Numbered from the stretch's first letter, positions 1-10,180 are shown. The stretch: 64,000 bases of DNA from Chinchilla lanigera (GCF_000276665.1 NW_004955437.1:3210079-3274078); one strand, 5' to 3'. Notes: a model not told the origin generated them from the letters alone. Numbers and translations: made by a program.

Positions 1-133
1 GCCCTCAGACGCCTCAGTCCTCAGAGCGGGCAGCCGCTACCCTCAGACAAGGAATGAGTCCTCTTTTTCTTTCCGGAGGAAAAATATCACTACACAGACC
101 AGGCACTCTCTTTTTCTGTCTTTCTAGTTTCCT

Positions 134-136
<3 letters not shown>

Positions 137-177
<41 letters not shown>

Positions 178-195
178 TCTGTGTGTGTGTGTGTG

Positions 196-226
<31 letters not shown>
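137..226. repeat. (GT)n/(CT)n compound microsatellite
   Basis: About 20 GT units are followed by TCTC blocks, a second short GT run and a longer CT run. It produces the cysteine/valine and serine/leucine-rich spurious reading frames here. Length is likely to vary between individuals. Confidence 0.95.
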
Positions 227-2003
227 CTACCTCTTTCCTATGTGCTTCCTAGAAAAGCCATTCTGTGCTGGCTCTACTCCCCTGAGGGGCGAAGGGACAG
301 TACTGCCCTCTCCCCTGCCCATCTCACCAGCTCACACTGCTGCCCTGTCAGTTTGAAAGGGTACTTGAGGCCCACATAGGAAGTGGGTCCACCAGGGAAT
401 GGGGAAGGGGAGGAGGGGCTTCTGCCATTATAGGGTTGTGCCTTGCTAGTGAGGAGCCAAAAGGTCCCCTGGCTGTGCTCCCCAGGGAGACTCTTAACAG
501 TGCGGGGTTCTGCCAAAGAAGCTTTTGACTTACAGGCTTAATGCCAGCACTGGTCTGCTGAGGCACATGGTTTGAGCCTGGGCAGCCCACCCTGCTGGCT
601 TTCTTGTCTATATAGCTCCTCTCTTTCTTCCCCTACACGTCTGCCTAGGGTAGACTCCATGAGGGTTTACAGATGGCCCACGCCACTGGGCTAGCGGACA
701 CCGCTGAATGAGGAGCAAGCATCACAGGCTTCGCTGTGGCTCCCTGAAAGACTACAGCTCTGCAGGACAGAAAACAGGTTTTAAAGCATTGCTAAAAAAG
801 CAAAGGTATCGTCTAAAGGACTAAATTACAGAACAATTGGTAGCCAGCCTCAAACACTAATCCCTTTTCTTGTCTCCCCTGGCCCAGCCATGCCCTCACC
901 CCACTCCAGAGCTCCCTGGGGGAGCCCTACTCCTCTTGCTAAGAAACCTGGCTATTGACCATAGCCAGCCTGGGCCTCGGCCCACAGTCATCCTTCCCTT
1001 GTCACCCTAGGTGGCTTGTGGGTGCCACCAAAGAGGACCCTGCTCTGCAGCCAGCCTGGAGCCACCTACCTCTGGCCTCAGGCTGTGGGCAGCAAGAGGA
1101 ATGTGTGCACTTGGCGAGCCTCCTGCCCACCCTGTCCACATCTAATAAGTGCAATCATTTTGAGTCTTTCTATGTTGTCTAGAGGGAGGGGTTTTTGTTT
1201 TTGTTTCCTTTTTCTCTATTAGAACAACCCTATTTATAGCTGCCCAAGAGAGAAGAGTGTATGTATAGAGGGAAAGAATATCAGTTCTGAATCTCATGAA
1301 CCCTGAGTGCTGGAGCATCTGATCTGTCTCTTTCATCTGTGGCCACTCAGACCTGTAGGGCCCTTGGCTGGGCCAACCCAGGGCTATGGCTCAGAGGCAC
1401 CTGACGTGTAGGACAGTGATTTGGGGGACTGTGTGGAACAGAAAGGAGAGGGACGTGTTTGCTAAACAATCCTGCTGTTGCTATGCCTCTCTGTGGATTC
1501 AGTATGAACCTCATGACTACAGAGGCTCATGAACCTGATCAGTGAGTCTCCTCTCCAGGAAGGGAAAACCTCCATCTTTTTTCCCTGTCTTCATCATGTT
1601 TTCCCCGTGTGCACATGGAAGAGGTCTGGGGCAGACCCTTGGTGATAGGCTGATTCAAGCTCCTGAGGCCACGGCAAGGCTGCAGGAGCCAAGAGTGGGA
1701 TAGCTGCCCAGGCACGAAGCTGGTGAAGCGACCAAATGTTTGCCTGACCTTGGCCATTTCCCTCTTACAGTTAGCTTCACACCTGCCTCAACTACTGTTT
1801 TTCAGAAGGAAGAAGAATCAAGTTGAAGCCTAAATCCTACATATACTCCACCCTAATCTAGTTGCTGCCTATAAAATTCTTGTCCATTTGCTCCTTCTAC
1901 TTCCGTGGAGCTGTAGTCCTATTTAAAGGCTACCAGCTGACTCCTCGGGTCCAGTTCTAGGGGACTCTCCCAGACTACTGTTCCCCCAGGAGATTCAACA
2001 CTA

Positions 2004-2009
2004 AATAAA
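2004..2009 (+). terminator. AATAAA poly(A) signal candidate of the upstream gene
   Basis: A canonical AATAAA hexamer sits in a CTAAATAAAGG context. It is the best candidate for the 3' end of the upstream neighbour, assumed to be SCUBE3. No clear GU-rich element follows. Confidence 0.35.
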
Positions 2010-2029
2010 GGAACTTGGGATCACCTCTG

Positions 2030-3694
2030 GCCTCAGGCCACCACAGCAGCCTTGGTCAGTAACATTCACCAGCCAAAACAAGCCTTAGCAGTGGGAAGAA
2101 GATGGCACAGCTAGATCCCCTGACATCTGAGGATGGAGGGTCTGCTACCTTTGTCTCTCTTGGTCAAAGAGGGCCTCCATAAAGATGTTAAATGGCTGCA
2201 TCCAAGCAAAGAAACGGTCCCTTCGTAGGAACCTTTGCACTTGCCAGAAGTGCCGTGAAAACTGCTTGCATCAACTTTGACCATCGTAATTCCTTACCAG
2301 AAGTTAGGATAACTTTCTGATTTTTCTCTTCCATTTTGCATCTTTCCTGGGAGCCCAAATGGGGGTGCCTCTCAAGTCATGCCTTTCAGGGTCTGGCTTC
2401 TTGCTGCCTTCCTTTCCTGGTACACTAAACATAGATACACTTCCTCCAGTTGCTTATTTCATGGCTTGTGGGGCCTGCAAATGAATTTCACAGTATGGAA
2501 CCTGTAGACTGCTAGGTTTTTTAAACTAACATCAAGTCAGGTCTTGGTGAGCAGGTGAAGATCTGCTACTGTCCACCACATTTAAAGTCATCCAAGTTAG
2601 GGATTAAGAATCTAGGCAGAGCTGCTGACTCTAAAGAGGAAACACCTGGGGCATCACACTAGTGGTTACATGGACAGAACAGAGTCAATACTCAGGGACT
2701 CTCCAGGGATGTACAGGTCAGACAAGAGTTTTTAACCAGTGGAGGGAAATGGGAAGATATATATAGGAATCCTTCATGAACTGACCCAGAAGCCTCCCTG
2801 CAGAATTGGGTGTTTGTGGAGCCACAGAACTGCGAGCCCTCATCATTTTAGTACCAAACCTGCCCTGATCTGAGTCTGGGAATGGGAAACCATTTCCTCA
2901 AGTGCTCCAAACACCAAGGGATGCATATCAGAAAGGCACTTACGTCCTGATCAGCACTGCAACTCTTTACTTCTCTTTCTGTATCATCAGACCAGGCCCA
3001 TCCCTAAATCTGAGGGAATTCTCAGAGTCAGGAGAAAACTGACCACAGCCTGGACTTGAGCAGCCCACCCTAGGTCTAGAAATCCCCCAAAAGCTCATCA
3101 CTGAGCTCTGTCTGCTCTGACTTGGCCAGTATGATGCTGTGGAGACTAGGATCTGTGCCTAAAGGTCAATATCTAGTCCTGGTCTTTGGCCCCAGTGAAA
3201 CTTTTTATGTCCCAGAAGTGTTCTCGTCGTTTCACGACGCATGTTTGAGGTGACTCTGGAATGGATTAGGAAATCACATCTCAATGTCACAGCATGTTAC
3301 AGAGCCTTCAGATGTTTGTTTTTGCTGCTTTACCTCAATATGACAGCCTCAAACTAGGGAGATAGAAACAATGTATAACTGGCTATCTGCAGAAAATACT
3401 TTCCTGTTTCTTTCTTAAGCACAGCAGGAGAAAAGTGGAAACAAAGGCCGAGGGTTTCTTTCAATTTGGCCTGTTTCAAAGGTAGCACACCTTGTCCCTG
3501 GGCCATTATTTGGACTAGGAATTCCTCAAGAAAATACGGTGATTAGAGTGAAATAGACCCCCCAGTACTCTTACCAGCTTATCTAGGTAACACAGACTGT
3601 AGCAGTTTAGACAAATTAAAAACTTTGTTCTTCTGTGTGAGTTGAACTGAAGTTTCAGAGCATAATATCACCATGTGGGAGGCTGTTTTTTTTT
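2030..3694. other. Intergenic sequence, nothing recognised
   Basis: Single-copy-looking sequence without reading frames of note, without SINEs and without a promoter signature. It could hold regulatory elements of ZNF76 or the upstream gene, but none can be shown from sequence alone. Confidence 0.5.
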
Positions 3695-4329
3695 NNNNNN
3701 NNNNNNNNNNNNNNNNNNNNNNNNNNNNNNNNNNNNNNNNNNNNNNNNNNNNNNNNNNNNNNNNNNNNNNNNNNNNNNNNNNNNNNNNNNNNNNNNNNNN
3801 NNNNNNNNNNNNNNNNNNNNNNNNNNNNNNNNNNNNNNNNNNNNNNNNNNNNNNNNNNNNNNNNNNNNNNNNNNNNNNNNNNNNNNNNNNNNNNNNNNNN
3901 NNNNNNNNNNNNNNNNNNNNNNNNNNNNNNNNNNNNNNNNNNNNNNNNNNNNNNNNNNNNNNNNNNNNNNNNNNNNNNNNNNNNNNNNNNNNNNNNNNNN
4001 NNNNNNNNNNNNNNNNNNNNNNNNNNNNNNNNNNNNNNNNNNNNNNNNNNNNNNNNNNNNNNNNNNNNNNNNNNNNNNNNNNNNNNNNNNNNNNNNNNNN
4101 NNNNNNNNNNNNNNNNNNNNNNNNNNNNNNNNNNNNNNNNNNNNNNNNNNNNNNNNNNNNNNNNNNNNNNNNNNNNNNNNNNNNNNNNNNNNNNNNNNNN
4201 NNNNNNNNNNNNNNNNNNNNNNNNNNNNNNNNNNNNNNNNNNNNNNNNNNNNNNNNNNNNNNNNNNNNNNNNNNNNNNNNNNNNNNNNNNNNNNNNNNNN
4301 NNNNNNNNNNNNNNNNNNNNNNNNNNNNN
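3695..4329. other. Assembly gap (635 N)
   Basis: A run of N follows directly after a T-rich stretch (GGCTGTTTTTTTTT). Any reading frames crossing it are meaningless. A T-run at the gap edge suggests that the missing sequence includes an antisense SINE tail. Confidence 1.
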
Positions 4330-5033
4330 TTAGAGTATTGTTCCTCCCCACCACAGTATAGCTCCCAAAAGCTGGCCAGACCACAGGTGGTTCAGACACC
4401 TCCCTGGTTAAGACGTCCCACCTCTAACACTGAGGGTCATCCCACAGTATTGCTTTTATATAATATATTCTTGGCCACCAAAGAGACTATGTCATCACTA
4501 CTCCTACAGAGCATAGGAAAGCAATCTTTAATCTCTTATAAATGAACAGTCCCAATTTCTAGGCTCAGAGATGATAGGCAAGTTAATACAATTATGTAAA
4601 ACACTGACATGAAATTTTATTGGCTCTAATATCTATATTATATATACATTTATGAGTATGACTTGAGGAACAGGAAAAAAAATTATCTGACCAGAAAATA
4701 CATTGGGCTGGCCTACCAGAATCTTGAACTTCCTCTTACTAGCATTTATAATGAAGATAGATGCATTCATTCCACAATTACCAATCTCTTATATGCCAGT
4801 CAGTACACATTTGGCTATCATAGCTTGAAGAAAATAGCTCTGTTCAAGGTCCACACTCTGGAACTTTCTGATTATAGCTGATGTTCCCACAATGATCTCA
4901 AAAGCAGGAGCAATTGGCTTTTGTACTCTGTTTGTCGTCTTTTAAAATGTTTAATTCTACTTCCTACTAGCAAAGAATGACATTGTTTGCTAGCTTCTCA
5001 GCCCCATTGTTTCTTATCAAATCTTTTTTAAAA
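4330..5033. other. Intergenic A+T-rich sequence, nothing recognised
   Basis: A+T-rich DNA with no coding exon, SINE or other known repeat that I can identify. Confidence 0.5.
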
Positions 5034-5041
5034 CACATAAG

Positions 5042-5158
5042 AGGGGCTGGGGATTTAGCTCAGCGGCAAAGCGCCTGCCTGGCAAGTGCGAGGTCGTGAG
5101 TTCGGTTCCCGGTACCGGAGAAAAACCAAAAAAAAAACAAACAAACAAAAAAAAAAAA
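5042..5158 (+). repeat. ID SINE (tRNA-derived), full length
   Basis: It begins GGGGCTGGGGATTTAGCTCA, has a pol III A box (TAGCTCAGCGG) and B-box-like GAGTTCGGTTCCC, ends in GGTACCGG and carries a long A-rich tail. The direct repeat ACATAAGA flanks it as a probable target duplication. This is the young subfamily that dominates the window. Confidence 0.95.
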
Positions 5159-5647
5159 CATAAGAAAGTTTAATCATGAAGTCTAACAAAATTATTGGAG
5201 TTATTCTTGATTTTTTTAAGACAAGATTCTTATTTCAGTGTTCCCAAAAGTTGAACATTCGTTTGACAAAAGCAGGGCCACATGTTTACCAAGGCGATAA
5301 CATGCCTTTTATCTCATTTCTCAAAAGAGATAGCTTTAGCATTATATCATATGGTCCTATCTTCTTTTTATCACTTACTATGTAAATATTAGTGCTATAC
5401 AATTTTTAATCTTGATGGTTTTTAGTAATTATTTTATAAAGTACCGTTGATAACTTATTTTCCGGTGATTTTTATGTATTCTTCAAGATGAATATTAACA
5501 TTTATTCAAATTAAAGAATAAAGTCAGACTTTCCTGACAGTAAGGCTGATTTGGTTTAAAAGGAAGACTGGGTTTGCCAATTCCACAAATGGCATATGTT
5601 TTCTATACAATGAATGGTCTGAATCTGCGCTTCAAATGTTTAACAAA

Positions 5648-5785
5648 ATGTAATCCCAGCACTCGGGAGGCTGAGGCAGGAGGATCGTTGTGAGTTCAAG
5701 ACCAGCCTGGGCTACAAAGTGAGCTCAAGGCCAGCCTAAACTGCATAGCAAGACTCTGTCTCAAAAAGACAAAACAAAAATTTTT
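5648..5785 (+). repeat. B1-type SINE, 5'-truncated
   Basis: It contains TGTAATCCCAGCACTCGGGA, GACCAGCCTGGGCTAC and CAAGACTCTGTCTCAAAAA, the 7SL-derived B1 signature with the internal duplication typical of rodent B1. The first ~25 bases are missing. Confidence 0.92.
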
Positions 5786-5852
5786 TTAACAAAATGATCT
5801 TGAAAGTATGTAATGATAAAAAAAGTTTATCAAAAAAATTAAAAGGTTATAT

Positions 5853-6026
5853 TGGCTGGCATTGTAATGCACGCTTTTAATCCCAGCAAATTTTAAGACC
5901 AGCCTGGGCAACTCAGCAATTTAGCAAGACCTTGTCTCAAAATTTAAAAAAATAAAAAAAGGTTGAGGATGTAGGTCAGGGCAAACCTGGGTTCCACACC
6001 CTGCGCCACACAAAAAAATTTTAAAA
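5853..6026 (+). repeat. B1-dID dimeric SINE
   Basis: A B1-like left monomer ending in CTTGTCTCAAAATTT is followed by an ID-like right monomer (GGTTGAGGATGTAGGTCAGG) with an internal deletion and a B-box-like GGGTTCCACACC. This architecture matches the published B1-dID family of non-murid rodents. Confidence 0.8.
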
Positions 6027-6082
6027 AATGAAAACAATTGACAAAGAAGTATGGAATACAGTATCTGTTTAACAAAGTATCT

Positions 6083-6178
6083 TACTGGAGGTATACCTCA
6101 GGGGCAAAGCACTTGCCTGGCAAGTGTGAGGTCCTGAGTTCAATTCCCAGTACCAACAAACAAACAAACAAAACAAGA
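6083..6178 (+). repeat. ID SINE with exact target duplication
   Basis: GGAGGTATACCTCAGGGGCA to CAATTCCCAGTACC with a CAAA-rich tail. The 12-base AACAAAGTATCT stands on both sides (6071-6082 and 6179-6190) without mismatch. Confidence 0.93.
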
Positions 6179-6741
6179 AACAAAGTATCTCTCAGTGAAA
6201 AGGTAAGAGGTAATATCATTTTTCATAAAACTAAAACTGAGATTCTAATGACTGCTATATCCTTTTGCAAGTTGGGTGGTTTCCAATTCTTTGCTTTTAG
6301 TAAAATCAAAGAAAAATCTCTTTGACAGTATTTAATAATAGAGCACATTGTAACTATTGGTATATAATTTGGAAGTTCAAAGACTTAAAGAATATCATTG
6401 TAAAATATATCTTTCTTTCCTAATTATGTGAACAAGGTTTCTTAACACTCAAGTCTAGAAAAATTTTAAAATCCTGTAGAGAATTGGAAGTACGTTTTAT
6501 CTCCTTCTAGTGTCAAGTAATATTCACCATATTACTCATTAAGAGGTACATGAAAACTAACCCTTTTAGGATTCACAAGTTATAAAAATGCATAATATAT
6601 GTGTTGTTTAGTAAATCGTATACTAATAATTACAGGAAGTGGATGAATTAGGAATTGAAGAAGAAAGGGAGTCTGTAAAATTTCCATTAAGGAAGAGTTT
6701 GCCCAAATCCAGTGTTTGTAAATGTTTCAAATTTACTTTCT

Positions 6742-6781
6742 TGGGTTGGGGATATACCTCAGTGGCTCAAGTGCCTGTCAG
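6742..6781 (+). repeat. Tailless ID 5' fragment between 15-bp direct repeats
   Basis: Only the first ~40 bases of an ID element are present (TGGGTTGGGGATATACCTCA and on to GTGCCTGTCAG), with no A-tail. TCAAATTTACTTTCT flanks it exactly at 6727-6741 and 6782-6796. The break lies where the anticodon-loop region of the tRNA-like fold would be. Confidence 0.8.
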
Positions 6782-6954
6782 TCAAATTTACTTTCTTTAA
6801 AAATTTTCGCGGGGGGGGGGAGGAAAAGGAGGGGAAGGGGATAAAAAAAATTAAGATGTGCTATGCACGTGTACCAACTCCCCACGAAGAATGTAATCAT
6901 TATGTGCTGCAAACATATACTAATAAAAATATAAAATTATTTTAAAAATACTTT

Positions 6955-7148
6955 TAGCGCGGTATTGTGCACAGCTGTAATCCCAGCACTCTGGGAAGCT
7001 GAGTCAGGAGGATCACCAAATTCGAGACCATCCTGGGCAACCTACAGACTTAGTGAGACCTTGTCTCAAATAAAAAAATAAAAAGGGGCCGGGGATACAG
7101 GTGGGGAACGCCCTGGCTTCAACCCTCACCGAAGGTGGGGAAAAAAAA
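6955..7148 (+). repeat. B1-dID dimeric SINE
   Basis: The B1 monomer (TGTAATCCCAGCACTCTGGG, CCTTGTCTCAAATAAAA) is joined to an ID-like monomer starting GGGGCCGGGGATACAGG and ending in an A-run. Confidence 0.8.
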
Positions 7149-7149
7149 G

Positions 7150-7310
7150 TGCTGGGCACCTGACGCACACTTGTAATCCTGGTTACTCCAGAGTCAGTGC
7201 CGGGAGATCCTGTCTGAAAATGTGTAAATCTGAACAAGAGGTCTGGAGATGTAGCTTAGCATAAGGCCCTGGGTTTAATCCCCAGTGCTGCTGCCAAAAA
7301 TATAAAAATA
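7150..7310 (+). repeat. Degenerate B1-dID-like SINE
   Basis: A shortened B1-like part (CTTGTAATCCTGGTTACTCC, AGATCCTGTCTGAAAA) precedes an ID-like part, GGTCTGGAGATGTAGCTTAG, with GGGTTTAATCCCCAG. More diverged than its neighbours. Confidence 0.7.
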
Positions 7311-7435
7311 AATTTTGGCGGGGGAGGGGGTGGAGGATACAAAAGAAACGAGTCAAAGCCTGAAAGGATGGCGTGGGAAAAGTTCCTCGCTCCATTTCTC
7401 CAGGCACCCAGTTCCTTTATTTTTTAAATGTCTTA

Positions 7436-7562
7436 CGTTGAGACAGGGTCTTGTTACGGCGCTAAGGCTCACCCGCCCCATAGGACTCCAAGCTGTGATC
7501 TCTTGCCTCAGCCTCACCTGCGCGCGGCCATTCCCGCGTGCGCCACCGCGCTCGGTTCGGTT
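7436..7562 (-). repeat. Degenerate B1-like SINE, antisense
   Basis: On the + strand it reads GAGACAGGGTCTTGTTACGG and later CTTGCCTCAGCCTCACCTGC, then GTGCGCCACCGCGCTCGG, the complement of a B1. It sits at the edge of the CpG island and is heavily substituted. Confidence 0.7.
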
Positions 7563-8037
7563 CAAGCGCCCCTTTTAAGAAGCAATCTTAACCAGCTCTT
7601 CCACGCTCCGTATTCATTTATTACATTTATTTATTCTGGAAAGTTCACTCTCCTTTTCATTTTCCCTCAGGTTTCCGAAAACGCCCCATTGGCGGCCCCT
7701 CCCTGCGCGGAGGGGGTACTAACTAACAGGAGGGTTCGGTTTGCGTACCCCGTTGCAAGCCTACCAAGGGGAGCAGCTGGTTTTGAGGCTGCGAGGGGTG
7801 CTGAGCGGAGCGAGAGAGACAGAACCTGAGAGGCCCGTAGGGGCGCCGTCCCTAAGGGCGAGTCCCTCACCGCGCCTCCACACCGTCCTTTCCAACACGG
7901 ACTACCGTTACCTGCAGTTGCGTCCTTCAGAGGTTGGCAAAGCCGGCGCGCTGCGTCCCTACAATCTTCTCCCCTCGGGCCCCTCCGGTACTGCCTCAGG
8001 TGGACCGAACTCCGGAGTCCTCCCGGTGGCTGTCCCA

Positions 8038-8051
8038 GTTGCTATAGCGAC
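8038..8051. promoter_or_regulatory. X-box-like palindrome (RFX-type site)
   Basis: GTTGCTATAGCGAC has the inverted half-site layout of RFX X-boxes (GTTRCC-type half followed by its complement). It lies 41 bases before the CRE. Binding is inferred from motif form only. Confidence 0.45.
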
Positions 8052-8091
8052 GACGGGCTTGGCGCCGCTCCCGGGCCCCGCCTCGGCGTGA

Positions 8092-8099
8092 TGACGTCA
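8092..8099. promoter_or_regulatory. Consensus CRE (TGACGTCA)
   Basis: A perfect palindromic CREB/ATF site in the context GTGATGACGTCACAC, within the CpG island. A second half-site, TGCGTCA, lies about 40 bases downstream. Known CREs of this kind usually sit within 200 bases of the start of transcription. Confidence 0.75.
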
Positions 8100-8149
8100 C
8101 ACGTCCTCCTCGGGCGCTTGGCCTCGCAGGCGTGCGTCATCCGGCGGGA

Positions 8150-8160
8150 GGGGGCGGGGC
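8150..8160. promoter_or_regulatory. GC box (Sp1-type)
   Basis: GGGGGCGGGGC, a strong Sp1/KLF site between the CRE and the presumed exon 1. Confidence 0.55.
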
Positions 8161-8199
8161 GCCGGGCGCCTTGGGGCTCAGCCGGTTCGGAGCTGGGTT

Positions 8200-8482
8200 G
8201 CCCGGGCTCCTGGGGCCCCGGAACCGGGATAAGTGGGCCAGGCGCCGCGGCGAAGGGGGGGCGGGGTGGAGCGTGCCCTCTATTTCCTACACTGGTTCCG
8301 GGGCCCGGTGGAGGCGCGCCGAGAGCGGAGGGAAGTGCGGCGGCCCTGGAACCTGGATATCGCGCGAGGCAAGCCGCGCGCGGGCGGGCGGGCTATGGCG
8401 CAGGCGGGTTGCGGGGCCGGCGCTGGTGGCGGGGCCCGGTGCATGGCGGTCTGTCGGCGGAATCGCCCTCAGGGACTGTCAG
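8200..8482 (+). other. ZNF76: Presumed ZNF76 non-coding exon 1 (5' UTR)
   Basis: Inferred. The first coding exon lies 18 kb downstream and needs a 5' exon. The sequence following the CRE and GC box ends at a donor-like CTGTCAG/GTTGGT. It contains upstream ATGs (for example ATGGCGCAGGC at 8395), which would be untranslated or short upstream frames. The start is a guess within about 200 bases. Confidence 0.4.
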
Positions 8483-9179
8483 GTTGGTGGCTGCGGGAAG
8501 AGTGGGTCCACCGTGCCCAGAGCGGGAGGCCGGGCGGGCGCAGGGCCCTGGGAAGGTCCCGAGCCCGTAGTGCCCACCCTTCTCCGGCCCCAGCCCGGCG
8601 GCCGGGCCCCTGGACGGCGGCCTGGCCCCCACCCCTCCCAGGGCCCCTGCCCCTCCGTCCCGCCCTGCGACTGCACCCCCGTGGCTCCCAGACCCACTTC
8701 TTGATAGTGCCTGTGTTCACCTCTGTGACCCCTACACCTCACCCGCTGGCCCCAAACCTCACGGTAACCCTGCATCGCTCATTGATTGCCACCCCAGCGC
8801 TTCCCAGGGGTCACAGTTCGATGACTCCCTCAGTTTGAATCAGTGACTCCGAAAGGCCCAAGTGCCCCGCGTTCCTCTAGTGACTCCCAGACTCTACCCT
8901 GTGTCCCCCACAATGATTGTCCCTCAAACCGCTCCTGACAACTCCCGAGCCACACTTAACGTGGTTTACCACCCACTCGTCTACATAACAGTGTCCCCTA
9001 GCCCCATGGTTTTCTATTCCATGTTCTCCCTTCATCCTAAAATCACCCCCACTGGCATCACTCTGCCCCCCGAGACCCCTGGTGTCAGTCAGCACTGTGA
9101 CTTACAACAAGTGTCCAGCCTCATTCTGGCACTGAGGATATAGAGATGAATCTCAAGGAGCAGTAATTAGAGACGTCAG

Positions 9180-9275
9180 AGAATTCTGGAGTCTCAGGTT
9201 CAAGTCCTGGCTCCGCTTTTGGAAACCTGGGAGAAGCTCCTTCCTCACTCTTGAGCATCCGTTTCTTATCAAAAT
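9180..9275 (+). repeat. MIR SINE fragment
   Basis: GGAGTCTCAGGTTCAAGTCC then TGGGAGAAGCTCC and CATCCGTTTCTTATC follow the MIR order (tRNA-like head, conserved core, pyrimidine-rich 3' part). Diverged as expected of this old family. Confidence 0.6.
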
Positions 9276-9281
9276 TGTTTT

Positions 9282-9384
9282 TGGGTTTTTTTTGTTTTGT
9301 TTTGTTTTCCGGTACTGGGAATCGAACTCACGACCTTGCGCTGGCCAGGCAGGCGCTGTGCCTCTGAGCTAAATCCCCAGCCCC
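9282..9384 (-). repeat. ID SINE, antisense
   Basis: A T-rich tail, then CCGGTACTGGGAATCGAACT, GCCAGGCAGGCGCTG and AGCTAAATCCCCAGCCCC: the complement of the young ID consensus. Confidence 0.95.
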
Positions 9385-9619
9385 TCAAATAAGGGGCTAG
9401 ATGATCTCAAGAGTCCCCTTCCTATTGTGAAATTTTGCAGTTCTCAGTCAAGATAACAGTAGTTTGCAATCATTTTTGTTCCCTACTCTAGAAGTTTAAT
9501 CTTGTAACTTCAGCACAGGGTCCATTTGCTTCATGAAATTTTCTCCCACATTCCCTTAACCCCCTACATTTTCAATTGTCCACACTTATTACTGTTGATC
9601 AGGTTTGCAAAGTAGTATT

Positions 9620-9780
9620 AGCAGAGTGCTTCAGCTTGGGGCCTTGATGTCAGAAACCTGGGTTCCGGTCTAACTGGCCCTTCAGCTGTGGGACCTTTGG
9701 CATACTCATTAGCCCATCCGAAGCCTTCTGCGAAGCGAGGGTGGAAGCAGTGCCTGGGATAACATGCGCCGAGTGCTTGG
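9620..9780 (+). repeat. MIR SINE
   Basis: It carries TGTCAGAAACCTGGGTTCC, CAGCTGTGGGACCTTTGGCA and a 3' part with TGCCTGGGATAACATG, in MIR order. Confidence 0.65.
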
Positions 9781-10044
9781 CACCTGGGGAATCTTGTTTT
9801 CACTCAGGAGCTCCTGTAGGTCTTACTCTGTCCTAGATTCTAAGGGGTCGACAGAGAACGGTAGACCCATACATTGCACAACTGCTGACGTCTTGAAATC
9901 CTCATCCTTATCTCTACTGAAGCATTCTTGCCTCCCTAGTTATTTACCCTGATACTGCCTTAATGATTGGTTTACTGACCACCTACTGTATTCCAAGCTT
10001 TCAGCAAGCCCAAGAGGCAATTATGTCCATGACCATTCCTCCCA

Positions 10045-10158
10045 TTTTTTTTTTTTTTGGTTTTTTTTATTTTTATTTTTTTCTGCTACCAGGAATCGAA
10101 CTCATGACGTTGCGCTTGCCAGGCAGGCGCTGTGCTGCTGAGCTAAATCCCCAGCCCC
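10045..10158 (-). repeat. ID SINE, antisense
   Basis: A T-rich tail followed by AGGAATCGAACTCATGACG, CCAGGCAGGCGCTGTGC and AAATCCCCAGCCCC. TTCCTCCCAT/TTCCTCCCAC flank it as a target duplication with one mismatch. Confidence 0.95.
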
Positions 10159-10180
10159 TTTTCCTCCCACCTTTATTGGT

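Larger units (their letters stand above)
1..2030 (+). other. SCUBE3: Probable 3' UTR of the upstream gene (SCUBE3 by synteny)
   Basis: No coding exon is visible. In human the gene immediately upstream of ZNF76 on the same strand is SCUBE3, which has a long 3' UTR and ends roughly 6 kb before ZNF76. Here an AATAAA signal lies at 2004-2009, about 6 kb before the ZNF76 CpG island, and the stretch is free of SINEs, as expected for transcribed UTR. The call rests on position and the signal only; I do not recognise the sequence itself. It could equally be plain intergenic DNA. Confidence 0.4.
7650..8700. promoter_or_regulatory. ZNF76: CpG island: ZNF76 promoter and non-coding exon 1 region
   Basis: CpG dinucleotides become dense from about 7660 and stay so to about 8640, in contrast with the flanks. 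The island holds a perfect CRE, an X-box-like palindrome and a GC box, with no TATA box, as is usual for a housekeeping transcription factor. It is the only CpG island upstream of the first ZNF76 coding exon, which carries little 5' UTR of its own, so transcription must start here and splice over 18 kb to exon 2. A plausible exon 1 donor is CTGTCAG/GTTGGT at 8482/8483. The exact start and donor are inferred. Confidence 0.8.

Noticed and set aside
137..226. Cysteine/valine-repeat protein from the GT tract
   Set aside because: Pure microsatellite translation; no gene context.
3668..4545. Long frames through the first N run
   Set aside because: The middle is only N; the translated X residues mean nothing.
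5042..5120. tRNA gene from A and B boxes in ID elements
   Set aside because: The acceptor stem does not close, copies are dispersed with A-tails and target duplications; they are SINEs.
8088..8838. Several 80-200-codon frames in the CpG island
   Set aside because: GC-rich DNA has few stop codons; the frames overlap on both strands, are Pro/Arg/Gly/Ala-rich and match no family. The region is promoter and 5' UTR.
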